Source: Gyrodactylus bullatarudis (taxonomy: Eukaryota; Platyhelminthes; Monogenea; Gyrodactylidea; Gyrodactylidae). Taken from it: DNA of 64,000 nucleotides. The stretch lies in assembly GCA_012064415.1 (NCBI GenBank), contig SSNU01000006.1, forward strand, positions 62,001 through 126,000. Reading direction: 5' to 3'. The position numbers were made by a program, and so were the translations under genes. The notes below the pieces were generated by a model. The model searched no databases. It saw only the letters and a program-made list of their open reading frames with translations, and was not told the DNA's origin. Shown in pieces: positions 12,244-24,200 of this stretch (the stretch's first letter is position 1; every line of letters starts with the position of its first letter).

Positions 12244-13630
12244 CCCTTGAATGAGAAATGGGGGTTATATACCCCCAATCACTTTCACATCACATTTTTA
12301 GATAATTTTTTTTCTTTTTTCAACCTGAATCACTATGCTATTCTAAATTTGATTATCAATTTTCCTAATTAGATAGTAAAATATGTGTTGCTATAATGGG
12401 TTTTGATTTTATATTCATGCAAAAAATATATACCTCCTTTGGTAACTGGGGGTATAATACCCCCAAATAAAAATGTAATGCATTATGTATTTGAAAGACT
12501 TTACTTTCATTATTTTATAAACAGAAGAACATGAATCTTAGTGAGTTGTGGTCTGACGAATATCATCAACTCAAACTCGATCAATACATGTCTTTATCTC
12601 GTTTCAATGTTATCAAAACCTTTTTACGATTTGACAACAAAATTGAAAGAGATAGTCAAGAAAGGAAAGACAAACTTGCTCCAATACATGCTTTTTTTCA
12701 AAGATTCATTCAAAACAGTTGTAGTGGTTATGAGCCGTCAGACCAGATTACAGTTGATGAACAACTGGTCAACTTCAAGGGTAAATGTCCTTTCAAGGTG
12801 TATATATAGAAACATAACCTGTGACAACTTCTTTACTTCAATTGAGTTGTCTAACTATTTGAATACCAAGAAGACATCTATTGTGGGCACTTGTCGAACA
12901 AACAGAAGATTTCTACCCAACTTGTTTAGTGGAAAAAAATCATAGAAGGGACTAAAGAGTATCTTTACAATGATCAGAATATTCTACTTCGATATGGCCA
13001 GAAGAAAAATCGACCAGTTGTATTACTGTCCAGCCTGCATCAAGAAGTTGACGATTCAGGAGATAAGCCTGAAATTATAAGTTTCTACAATTCGACTAAA
13101 GGTGGAGTTGACACCCTAGATCAATTGATTCGAAACTACAGCAGTAAAAGACCTACGAGAAGATGGCCTTTAGCATTATTCTGGAATGTTCTAGATATTG
13201 CTGCATACAATGCTTTTGTACTGTTCTCGATACGAACACCTAGTTTTCTGGATGAGCATGGTAAAATATCAAGAAGAATATTCTTGAAAGATTTAGCAAT
13301 TGGTCTAATGCATAAAAGAGCATGCAAAAGAAATATTGAAGCAATTCTAGATACGTCTGCATCTTCATTAGCTAGTATTCCTCCGAAAAAAATTCAAAAA
13401 GTGGTCACTGGAAAGAAACGCTGCAGTATATGTCCTAGAAAAAATGACAAGACAGGATATAGAAAATGCGCCAAATGTGATTGCTTTCCCTGCCGCGATC
13501 ACCAGACAATAATTTGTATTAAATGCTCTGAATAAATATCGAATTTATTTTTATATCTTAGTTTTTGTCATTGGGGGTATATAACCCCCATTTATCGTTC
13601 GTGAAATTTTCTCTACTTGTCATTCAAGGG
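12244..13630 (+). mobile_element. piggyBac-type DNA transposon, inactivated
   Basis: The ends are inverted repeats starting CCCTTGAATGA (12244) and ending TCATTCAAGGG (13630). The right flank is TTAA, the piggyBac target; the left flank is TAAA, one change from TTAA. Inside each end lies a palindrome (GGGGGTTATATACCCCC near 12259, GGGGGTATATAACCCCC near 13575), and a third version, GGGGGTATAATACCCCC, lies near 12447. About 1.39 kb, shorter than usual because the transposase is internally deleted. Confidence 0.8.
12531..13535 (+). pseudogene. piggyBac transposase remnant
   Basis: The first part (12531-12809) matches the piggyBac domain: 'LSRFNVIKTFLRFDNKIERD', then 'KLAPIHAFFQRF' and 'ITVDEQLVNFKGKCPFK', which holds the first catalytic Asp region. 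The frame then stops. Another frame continues 'ITCDNFFTSIELSNYL', followed by a segment ending 'STKGGVDTLDQLIRNYSSKR' and 'RWPLALFWNVLDIAAYNA'. The C-terminus (to 13535) keeps the Cys/His-rich zinc-binding tail, CSICP...CAKCDCFPCRDH. At least two frame changes and a deletion between the blocks make it non-functional. Confidence 0.85.
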
Positions 13631-14290
13631 TTAATAACCAAATTATAGCATAATTTTTTCAAGTTTCATCAATCGTGAGTCGTTCTATTAATTAATAATT
13701 ATAATTATGGAGGATAATATTTTTGAAAGTTTTTTCGATCATTCCGAAAATATTCTCTTATTTGATTTCTTATGAAGGTGTCAAACGATCTGAAATAATA
13801 AATAGCTTTCAAAATTAAATATAAAGTTTTGAAGAGATTATGCTTTTTGTGTGACTCTGAAAATCTGTGTTTTGAAAACATTTTTCACTTCTCCCATAGG
13901 CAAATGGGATAAAAACTCCGTATTTCGCACTTCTCATCTCGAATAAAATGTTTTATCAGTTTTAGAACCTGGAGTATTACAAACGTGTTAATTAAAATCA
14001 ATATGAACTTTCAAATTATTCCGGGATTTATTCGAAAGCGTTATGATAGTTCTTTCGACTACACGAATCGATATTAATTGGTGAGTGAAAAAAATGAATT
14101 CAATTTATCAAGAAATCAATGCTCCAATACTCACTGAGAACAGTTGTCCAATATTTAATTTTCATATCTTCAATATTCATAAAGTAGTAATGAAAAGAAT
14201 GTCTTTTTCGACATTTTAGAAAAAAGATACCGTTGATTCGAATCATTGTTAAAGAGGAGTTTATTTTTGTTAGAAAAATTGGATAATTTC
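13631..14290. other. Intergenic
   Basis: AT-rich, nothing recognised. The right part lies just upstream of the small gene at 14291. Confidence 0.4.
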
Positions 14291-14649
14291 ATGTCATTTG
14301 TTAAGTGAGTTTTAATAAAATTTCCCTAATCTATTTCCTTGATAACAGAAGACAGTCGACAAGAATAGTTTCAAGTCCTTTGGATACTAATATTAATGAG
14401 AACAAGTCAAAACTCCAGAGGAAAGCAAGTATTGCTGATTTGATAAATGCAGCACCATTAGGAACAATTCAAGATGGAATGAAACTTTTGACAAATCTCT
14501 TATTGGAAAGTCAATCTCGCAAGAGAAAAATGAAAAATAGAGGTCTACCAGATAAGGATGAAATATTTCAGTTCATCGATGTTGTGCGCCTATCAAAATT
14601 CAGTGATGACGACCTGGATCGTCTTTTTGATATTGGCCGTCCAATTTAG
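14291..14649 (+). CDS. Small conserved-looking protein, unknown function
   Basis: Exon 1 (14291-14304) encodes MSFVK. A 44-nt GTGAGT...ACAG intron (14305-14348) is removed, and exon 2 (14349-14649) runs to TAG. Product 104 aa: a basic N-terminal part with two RxS/RKxS-type sites (RQS, RKAS) that kinases such as PKA could use, a helical middle ending 'GMKLLTNLLLESQS', then an acidic C-terminus, SDDDLDRLFDIGRPI. No membrane segment. Codon texture is good, but I do not recognise the family. It sits head-to-tail 317 nt before the next gene. Confidence 0.55.
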
Positions 14650-14966
14650 TTGTATACTCTCAGGAAAAATATTTTTCAATTAATATGATACATATAATAT
14701 ATATAATTATACAATAAAATTGCAATGACTTTTTTCCTATGAACAAAATGTGTATAAGAAATCTGATTGGTTAATACGAATATTTATGTATCAAACTATA
14801 AATAGATCATTTAAAATATTTTCTGAAAAATTTTCGAGTTAGATCAGTACTTGAAAAATACCTATTGTGATGGCATTTGTCAAAAATAGGCTCATGGAAT
14901 TTTAATGTATAAATGTCAGTGAAAATATTTGTTTGCCAAGTAAAAATACACTGAAAAAATCTTCTG

Positions 14967-15957
14967 ATGAAGGATATAACAGTACGAATTGATCTACATA
15001 ACCCGATAAAAAATATCTTGTTCCACTTTGAAAAGTTGAAAAACTATCAGCCAAAATGCATACCGAATTCAATGTACCGTTATGAAGTTAATTGGCTCCC
15101 ATTGGCCAGCAAGTATAGTATTATCTCAGGTGCTCCAGACGATATTCTCTTGATTTGGATGTCTCATAAAATACTTTTACTGACTTACTTGAGGGATATT
15201 ACAAAGTGAGTACGAATTTCAATAACCATACAGAATCACAGCGAATGAACTCCGACTAAAGACTGTATCTAAAAAAAAGTATTTTCTTGAGAATGAACGG
15301 GCCAAAACACTTTGGAATCAAGAGTATCGAAATGTTCCTTTTGAAGATGACTCAAATAATTCAAGTCTGAACCATGTCGAACAGACAAAATTTTCTCAAT
15401 CCTCAGTGATTGAACTAATTGCAAATAATTTTGATAAAATAATTCAAAAATATTCGTTCCCTCATTTTTCTAATGTAAATTTCATACAAAGATCTATCGA
15501 CAGATTTGAAGAATTTCTTAAACACCTCAAAAGTTACAGCACAGAAACGAAATACCTGGAATTACCACATGAAATTCAATTGGTTTTAATTGCACGTATT
15601 TTTAATGAAACAATTGATCAGGAAGTTGTAAGACAATTTTTATTTGATCCTCAAAAAATGTCCTTCTCGGCAAAATTTGATTCATCTAAATTTCCCAATA
15701 TCAGTGGTTCGAGAGGGAAGCCCTTCATTCAATATTCCATCTATAGTCATATTGAAATGAGAGAGCTTTATAAAATTTCCTCAAAAATTTGTCTTTTAAC
15801 AGTGAGTATTCTGTTACAGAATCCCAATTTCATTTCTTTGGAGAGATTGTCAGTTCATTGGTAATTTGATTAAAGCAGAACATTTAAACATAGGATCAGC
15901 ACTTTTATGCTCAATTATCTCAAAATAAATGAGAGAGAGTTGAGCAAATTTTATTGA
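14967..15957 (+). CDS. GRDP/DUF1399-like protein, N-terminal block
   Basis: Exons 14967-15205, 15234-15860 and 15894-15957 join through introns of 28 and 33 nt, giving up to 309 aa. 'YRYEVNWLPLASKY' followed by 'ILLIWMSHKILLLTYLRD' resembles the first repeat of the glycine-rich domain-containing (GRDP, DUF1399) family (RYE..WLPLL, then W.WH..). A later 'FPHFSNVNFIQRSIDRFEEF' resembles the second repeat's FL..A..RY..FL. The canonical WH of the motif is replaced here by WMSH and by LVLIARIF. The family's molecular role is poorly known. The third exon is uncertain: from the donor at 15861 a longer intron to about 15991 also keeps frame and leads into a coding-looking stretch to about 16080. The block at 16461-18278 is probably the rest of this gene. 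Confidence 0.5.
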
Positions 15958-16460
15958 TTAAAGTACTCTCTTAATATTATAATTTACACTAGTTTGAAAT
16001 TGACAGATGATTTCAACTCTCTTGACGTTAAGGGTTCTCTTGAAACATTTATGATCCGTGTACCAATGTGTCAACTTGGATTATTTCTAACTTGTTGATT
16101 CGAACCTAAAATGAACTGCATCAAGTTATTTCAAGTATTGGGCTAGAATATTACAAAATGTTCAAGTATTATGTAGTTTAAAGAAAAAAGCGTAATTCTG
16201 AATAATCTTCAAGAAAGATTAATTAATTTTCCAAAATTTATCACTTATATATTCGAATAGATATCTATTTCAGAAAAAATTTCAATAAATCTTTTGACAT
16301 TTGTGATGAGTCATTGAAATGCAAAATATTTCAGAAAGGCAAAAATTATTAATTCATTTAACTATCTGTAGAAATTTAATACAAGAAAAAAACCCTAATT
16401 CAAATTTTATCAATATTTAATCTTTTTTTCTCATTTTAGCTCAATTCTCTAACTATAAAC

Positions 16461-18278
16461 ATGAACAGGAACCTAAACAAATTTGTCATTTATATTTCAG
16501 TCTTGAGAAGGAATTATCTTCAAGGTTATGATTCTGTTAAGGATGGGCACTACAAGTACTCAAAAAAGTCCATTCATCAAAATGACTCACATGGGAAGCC
16601 TCTTTTCAAGGCCTTGCTAAACACTATTCAAAACGATGGCTTATACATTACTATTCACAAGAAAGGTGTCTATTGGTTCTCAAAAGAAAAGCTTATTACA
16701 AAGTATTTCTTCGATCTGACCGAGGAAGTTGAATCGATCAGCTCACCTTTCGTCACAAATAAAACATTCCAGGTTCTCTTCAGATATGTAAGTTTTAGAG
16801 TAAGAATATTTAAAAGAATGATTCTAACGATTCTATAAAATAGATTGACAAAGATTATTATCAATGCTCTGAGCAACAGGGAAGCATGACCTTGAACCTG
16901 TCTCTTTTCCCCCCATTGAGGGGGTCTATCATTCTCAAAGTCGATCAGGACAACTTATATCTCTGTGAAATATCAGAAGAAAATTATCAGGGAGGTTGCT
17001 TATTTCTGAAGGAACGCCTTAATTCATCGATAAGCAGTCTAGGCAACTCTTATAGAAATTTATTATCAATGCTTCCAAAACATCTTCAGAGTAAAATCAA
17101 CTATGCTGATATTTTCCATGGATTTATCGAGAATCGTGGCCTTTTATGTTTTTTTGAGTAATTTGCACGTATATAGATAATTATTTTTAGTTTTAAGGAT
17201 CATTCAAATCAAGAAAGATTCAAAGCGAAATTAATCTACAGTCTTGAACAATTCTCAGCAAGCATCGAGATTTGCTATGGGAACCAAATAGTTTCATCTG
17301 GCATACTCGTCGATGCATCCACCTTACCGTTTGAATATTACTTTGATCTAAATACTGACTCAGATCTGAAATTTCCCAATGAATGCAAAAGTAAAAAGGA
17401 TGATCAACTTGCATTCATTATAAATGATAACCTAGGAGAATGGGCAATTGTTATTGGTGAATGGAGGCAGACTCGTGATAATAAGGAATACAATAAAAGA
17501 CCATTTATTACAATGGATGAAGAGAGGCAGAACGAAACTGCTGATTTACTATACGTGAGGGTAGAGTTTTGCCGTAGAAATGCACAAACTGTTGAACAAA
17601 TTCAATTACCCGATAGAATTGGGAAATATTCATTCATTTTGAATGAGATTTCAGTTGATATGGAAATTGGTGAGATAATATTTTCTAAGGAATGCCATGA
17701 AATCGCCCAATATACATGTCTTGCAATGTCTGTGTCAATCTTGTTGGTCATGTGTCGACCGAGAGTGCTATTATTGGAAAAGAAAAAATCAAAAGATTCT
17801 TGTGACTATTACAACGACCCGTCAGATTCATTCACAAGTAAAATATTCCAATTTATCGGGTCCATGTCTTCCTTGGAAACGTGTCTATCAATGGTAACGG
17901 AGAAAAAAGAGAGACTAACTAAGGATAATTCAGATCAACTTACATGGACTTGCTCTGCGGAAGAGGCTATAGATTTGAAAGATGAAAAAATAAAAAGAGT
18001 GATTGGCAGAATTCAAAGTATAACCCAAAAGTAGGTTAATATTTTTCTAATTTTTCTTCATTTCCGATCATGGTACTTTTATGTTTTATTCTTAAAGAAA
18101 AAGCCAGGATTTTTCCAATGAATTAACAATCAACTTTCTTACCATGGCGAGGATTGTTGGCTCAGGAGTCGATAGCTTAATTCCCAGTTTACTGTTGTCG
18201 GATTATCTTGAGAAATGTGCACAAACCTCCAAATTATTCGAGAGACTTATCTTTAAAGAGTTATTGGGTCGAAAATAA
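16461..18278 (+). CDS. Probable C-terminal block of the GRDP-like gene
   Basis: Exons 16461-16787, 16844-17157, 17191-18030 and 18098-18278, with introns of 56, 33 and 67 nt, all GT-AG and in phase, give 553 aa if translation starts at 16461. 'HGKPLFKALLNTIQNDGLY' and 'SLFPPLRGSIILKVD' come early. Near the end of exon 3, 'AQYTCLAMSVSILLVMCRPR' resembles the hydrophobic strand that closes animal and fungal GRDP-like proteins. Exon 4 adds a helical tail. No catalytic motif seen. It may start upstream by splicing to an acceptor near 16500 (TATATTTCAG), which would join it to the block at 14967-15957. Coding status is well supported; family assignment is an inference. Confidence 0.6.
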
Positions 18279-19834
18279 ACCCATTTGAGTGATAACTAAT
18301 GTTTTACTTTTATTTATTAAATAAAATATCTGTATTTGTCTAATATTTATGGGTTACGTTACCATTTATTACCACGACTCAAGGACTCATAGATTGAAGG
18401 TTTTCAAGTATTACTAAATGCTGAGTAATTTTTTCAATTCTGCTAAATATTTTGGTGCTCCAAACACGACTGTAAAAAGATTAAATTAACCCCTATACGA
18501 GAATCTTCTAGAAGAAGCCAAAATGCATTATTAAAATTAGGAATTGACTTTTAAAATAGATTTCTGTCTTGTTTTGAATATTTCATTGGAATGGGATAAA
18601 AAATAATCATTAATCAAATCGAATAGAAAGATTTTGTTGATTATTTCGATAAAATCCTTCTACAGTCTCCAAGATAAATACGTAGGAACTATCATGTTCC
18701 TTCGACGTTGCTTCATAAATTCAACTATTTATCTAAGTACTCCTTTTATCCAATGTTATTCAATTTTATAGTGTCCGAAGGAATTCAAAAAATATTCTTT
18801 ACATAAAAAAAATTTATCGAAAAACATAAAATTCTATTTTTTTCAAAATATAAACGTCATATTTAACATATATTTTTGATAAATAGTCAATCATCTTCCT
18901 CCAATACCAGTTAAAAAAGACATATTTTAATTTTTGAGATCTCGATCCAAACTAATTCTGACTGTTTTACGTACGAAAGAAAAAACTGCTCTTGTTTCCT
19001 TTGTATTTTCAAAAGTGAGACCTAGGCTATGGAAAAAAAGGAGATGGTAGGAATTGTCGAATGAATTTGAGAATAAGTACAAATCTATCCTCATAAAATT
19101 CTAATTAAACTTGTCGTTCTGACCATAAAAACTACTAGGATTGATTCCTTTCCATTTTATTGTCAAGTTAAGAGAATGAATGACGAAGGGAGAAAACTAA
19201 TCTTGTGTATTACTTTCTTTTATTGCTATAAAGTGAAAAAAAAGAATTTTCCGATATTTACATTTCGAAAGGGAAGGTAAAGTTCATCTTTCACAAGTGA
19301 CATGTAAATGTATTGTTTTCCACCGCTTAGCAGAACATTTTTCAAAGCATTCTAGCTGCCTGATCATTCATGTTTACTAGAATAATAAAATGTTTACAAA
19401 ATCGAAGAACTTGAAAAATTAACCATATCAACCGTCTCAAAGAATTAAAATTAAAATTAAAAAAAGTATAACTAACGAGTTTATAACCCGGCCACGGTAT
19501 ACTGAGGAATCTCAATAGAGACGAAAGGCGTCTATGCCTTAATACATGTTTGAATTTTTTCTTTACTACAGCTTATAAACTAGATAAGGCAAGTAGTCTT
19601 ATCTAGACACTGATATACACTCAGTTGACAGACAAGCGTATTGATAAAATAAACTAATTATAAACTTATATATTCTTACTTGAATGCTCATTAGTTGATT
19701 CCAACCCAAAATAAAAATTTGTTTGAATTTTACACCATTGGAAGGATCTCAATTAATTGATCAAAACTTTACCTCATTGATATTGAATGTCTCTATAACA
19801 ACATAGCAAGATTTTCATCATATCAAATCAATAT
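18279..19834. other. Intergenic
   Basis: No gene seen. A less AT-rich patch at about 19480-19640 holds two small hairpins (AGACGAAAGGCGTCT, and TAGATAAG...CTTATCTA with a 9-nt loop) but matches no RNA family I can name. Confidence 0.35.
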
Positions 19835-20260
19835 GTATATATATGTTACAGTATATTCTTAAAATTAGTTTTTTTCTAAATATCCTAGTATAATCTTAAA
19901 ACCAGTACAAAACTAGTATATCCTTAAAATAATTAAAATTTTAAGAATATCCTAATCTCGTACTGGGCTTGTCAAGTTTGTCTTTTTTCTTATTCAAAAG
20001 TTTCAAGATGAGTTTCAAGTTTCATAATTTTTATTCATTTGAGCAAGACAGTGAATGATGGCACTTAGAATTACATAAAAGACCTTTATTTTTACAATTA
20101 CACGAATTACTTTGACAGAGGTATTTTTGAGCTCAGCAAATTGTTAAATGATGAAAATCAGCTCTCGATCTCAAAAAATTGTAGATTTAGATCATTGATA
20201 TGAATGAAATACTATGCTATAATAAAGTATAATAAAGAATATACTGTAACATATATATAT
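19835..20260. mobile_element. Putative MITE with TGTTACAGTATATTCTT ends
   Basis: The sequence ATATATGTTACAGTATATTC near 19836-19860 is repeated in inverted orientation at 20235-20260, about 25 bp each, enclosing roughly 375 bp with no coding capacity. TA-rich flanks hide any target duplication. Assignment as a MITE rests on the inverted ends alone. Confidence 0.5.
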
Positions 20261-21239
20261 TGTTTTACTAACAATTATAATTTAAATAGTGAAGTTTTAC
20301 TATTTATGAGCCAACATTGCAGATTTCCCAATGACGAGGTCGATCTGTTATTTTAACTATTCAAAAACCTTATTTTGTGATAATTTATTTATAATAATGA
20401 TTTTCTTTTAAATTTAATAAATGTATTATTTCAAAGAAAAAAAAACTATTAGGGCCTCAAATAATAATACGTAAAAAAAATTTTTTTAGATCTTAAGATT
20501 TTCAGAAATGATTTTATAGTTTTAGATCTTATTTTCAAGAGTTTATTCTCAATAAATATTTTTATAAATACTCGAAAATTCAAAAATAATCAGAAATTCA
20601 ATAAACAAAACTCTTCTCGGTTCTTAAATTGCGATTGTACGTCTTGGCATGACGAAATGAGATATTTGATTTCCCACGCCACTTATAAAATAATGAATTA
20701 ATGTGGTGCATTCTGATTAGTTTGAATATTTTTAACCAACCAAATTAAAGCAATTTACCTTGTTCTCTATACGATGACGTGGTATTGATGTCTCATCCTA
20801 TTGTATATCAACAAAAATACAAATAGATTATTAACTCTTAAAAATAATACTTGATTGAAAAAATAATAGATTGTTATAACTGAAAATCTGAATAGCCTAA
20901 CTTAATTTTCATAGCTGAGAAAAGCTCTGGTTAAAATATGACTTTTCGAGTTTCTAAGTATAATTATACACTAAGTTAACTAATTAATTAACCAAGCGTT
21001 ATATTAATGTGTAAAGTCAATTCACACGATAATAATACAAATTGTTTCTATTAAATGTGAAAATTATTACATAATAACAGTATTAACATGGTTACAATTA
21101 GAAATCGAGATGAACTTTCTTGATAGTTCTTAGCTTGATTGATTGTTGAATATTTTTTAAAAGAAACAGGCAAAATTTTATTTTTCTGAAATGCTGAAAT
21201 TAAAATAGATTTGTATTAATTGCTCTTTGTGATGTGCAT
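20261..21239. other. Intergenic, downstream of the Ig gene
   Basis: AT-rich, no coding signal. It would contain the 3' untranslated region of the minus-strand Ig gene that ends at 21240. Confidence 0.4.
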
Positions 21240-24200
21240 CTAATGATGATAATAAAACATACTATTTTTGAACATGTAGAAACTATCGGGCTCTTCTGTT
21301 GATTTAATTGCTGGTTCTTTAACTAAAAGTAGACAAAATTTAAGTAGACATATGCTTCTAATAAATTTATTATTTTTATCATAAATATACTATAAAGTAG
21401 TAACGTACATATCCATAGATTTTTTGTGGTGGGCATTTCAGAGAGTACAGTAGATCCTTGATCATTTTGAATAGGATTTTTTGCCACCAAAGTGTACACT
21501 CCGAAGTCGTTTACATCCAAATTAGCGATTGCTAATCTTGATTCTATACGACTGAATTCTACATTCTCTAAAAAATAATACTCATCGTGGTCACTCTGCA
21601 ATTAGATTTTATGAGGTTTTATTTTGATGAAATGAAAGCATCTTCGGGACCAAGATTGGCAAGAAAAATTTTGAATATTGAGAAAATTGTGGCATATTTG
21701 AAATTTAAATTTTTTGAACTTTTTAATTTCTATGATGAACATTTCCTACACTCAGCTTTTAACATGATTAAAGATAAATATGACATTATGAACTGTGATA
21801 ATCTTCACTCTATAAAGACCATCATGAGTCATATTCGCTCTAAAATATTCTATTACTCTATTACAGGTGGGAACCGTATTTGTGGAGTGTAAAATCACAC
21901 CTCCGTTCATTTGTGTACATTTGTGTAAATTCACAGTTTTTCGATAAATAAAAAAAAATTCATTGTACTTTGAAGTAGATCTATTAGGGTCCTGGTATAA
22001 AATTTTGTCTGAAAATTTCAAAAAGTTGAGATGAAAGAGAATAATTACAGGTGACTAATACATTTTTCAATTTAATTACATCTTTTCTTAACTTGTATCA
22101 TAATACAAAAAAATCGATATGAGTTGTCTTCACCATGTTTTGTATATGAAAATATTCACTGAAAATTCCACGCTTCGCCCAAGAATAAAAATAAACCTTG
22201 AAATGCAAAAACTAATGTGTCCCCTTCGCCACGTTAAAGAGTGAGAAATAATAATTTAGTCTATAATTATAATTACATGAGTTGCATTCAGTCAAACATT
22301 GTCCATGTATGTATGTATGGACACTTGGCTCCTAATTACACCTACATGACTAATTAAAAAACAATAACGATTTCCATCGTAAGCAATTTTATTGTCTCAC
22401 TAATTTGAGTTTGTTTTTGATGAAACTTTTAAAGCTTATAACTTGACATTATACATTTTTTGAAAAATTTCTAGATTAATTTATATTTATTCTATTACAG
22501 ATCGCATGCATTAAAATGCATTAATAATGACAGATCTAGGAATTGAACGAGCTGCTGTTTTGTATATTGTCATAGCTGTTCTTAAATTTAACATGTTTAA
22601 TTCGTCCCTTAAATCTTCATATCTTTTCTTTAAAGAGTAGAAAACACCTTGATCACACGGTTGCAGAGCTGCAGTAGTATTTGGTGGCAAATACCTCAGG
22701 CACATATTCGGCAGAGAGATTATTGAATTAATAATCTTGAATTCTCTTCCGTTGTCAGATTGAAGAATTTGAGGAGGCCCAAAGTCATAAAAAATATCCA
22801 AAAGTACATTATAAATAGATTCGGCAGTTTTCGATTTTAGAGGCCGTAGAAGAAGAAATTTTGTCAAATGATCCTGGTAAACTAGAAGGAATTTGAAATC
22901 TCCATCTGGACACGATTGATAGTCGATTAAATCAACTTGACATCTTGAGTTGAATTTATTCGATATTATGGGCTTAACTACTACGATTCCCTTTATTGGA
23001 AGGTCTATTCAATATACAAATTTTACAAATCGAGATGTAAGTTTTGATTTGGTCATATGTAATGTTGACATAATTCTTTTCCACTTAAAGTTTCGTGTAA
23101 CGAATTCCTTTATGTCCAATCGATTTATGACAAGATTCAATAATATCATAAATGTCTGAGAAACGAACATAATAACCTATTGAATCACCGTCAGAGTTCT
23201 TGGCGTGAAGTAGTTTTTTGGAATTATGCATTTTTACTCCTTTTTTCTTGCGCAGTTTGTAAATCTGGCTGTCTTCTTGATAATTTTTAGTTGTGGATTC
23301 AAGCCTTCTGATTTGATCATCGTACTCCAAGTCTGTCATAGATTTAGAGTTGATATTTGAGAGTTGCGATCTAGCTAGCATCTCGTAGAACTGTGTTCTC
23401 GTGCTGTCAGTCATGATATAATGATTAGTTAACCAATGAAACTGTTCGGGGTTATTTACTGTTTGACAAACACAACGAATTTTGACAGCAGTATTTCCCC
23501 TTGTATTGTCCCCTTTATCAAATACAAGTAAAATGCATGCAATACATTTTTTTTTCAATTAACTACATAAACAGACATTCGAAAAATACAAATCTATCAC
23601 TTGTTAGAAAATATTTGTATTTCAAAACAAAAATAGATAAATAATTACGGATAATTGATTCGCCAGATTTCAATTTTATTCTCAAAATGTCAATAATTGT
23701 GAAATCACATCAAAATTATTCTTAAACTTAAATTTTCTTCTACTTGATTTGAATAGATTTTAAAATATTTGAAAATTATAGCAATAGATGCGAAATTTAA
23801 TTATCTTTCCAATGAGGGGCTGCTTCAAGTATATTTAGACTGTTTAAATATAAAAATTATGAGATTATATTTCATTTGCTAAAATGACAAGATTTTTATG
23901 CAGCCTGACTTCAGATTTCAACTTCATTTTCAACGTAGCATACACCAAGCATACATAGGGTATAGTGTAAAATTTTATTTATCCCCCTTAAAATGAAGAA
24001 AAAAATAAAAATACACGTAAGCCCGAAAAAGGGGCAGAGAGGAAAATACACTCCACCCCCCTATTACATTTTCTTCCAATTTCGTCACAACATATATGAC
24101 TGATCGGTCAGTGTATACACTGATTAAAGTTTCTACATTGGTCGTAACATCTAATTTCTCCTTATTTGTTTTTCGATATTTGCAAAATTTCTAAAATTAC

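Noticed and set aside
14291..14649. Resemblance of DEIFQFIDVVRLSKFSDDD to a GoLoco motif
   Set aside because: The diagnostic DQR triad is absent and spacing is off; the protein is left as unknown.
17220..17414. Minus-strand frame of 64 codons
   Set aside because: Lies opposite a well-supported, phase-checked exon (17191-18030).
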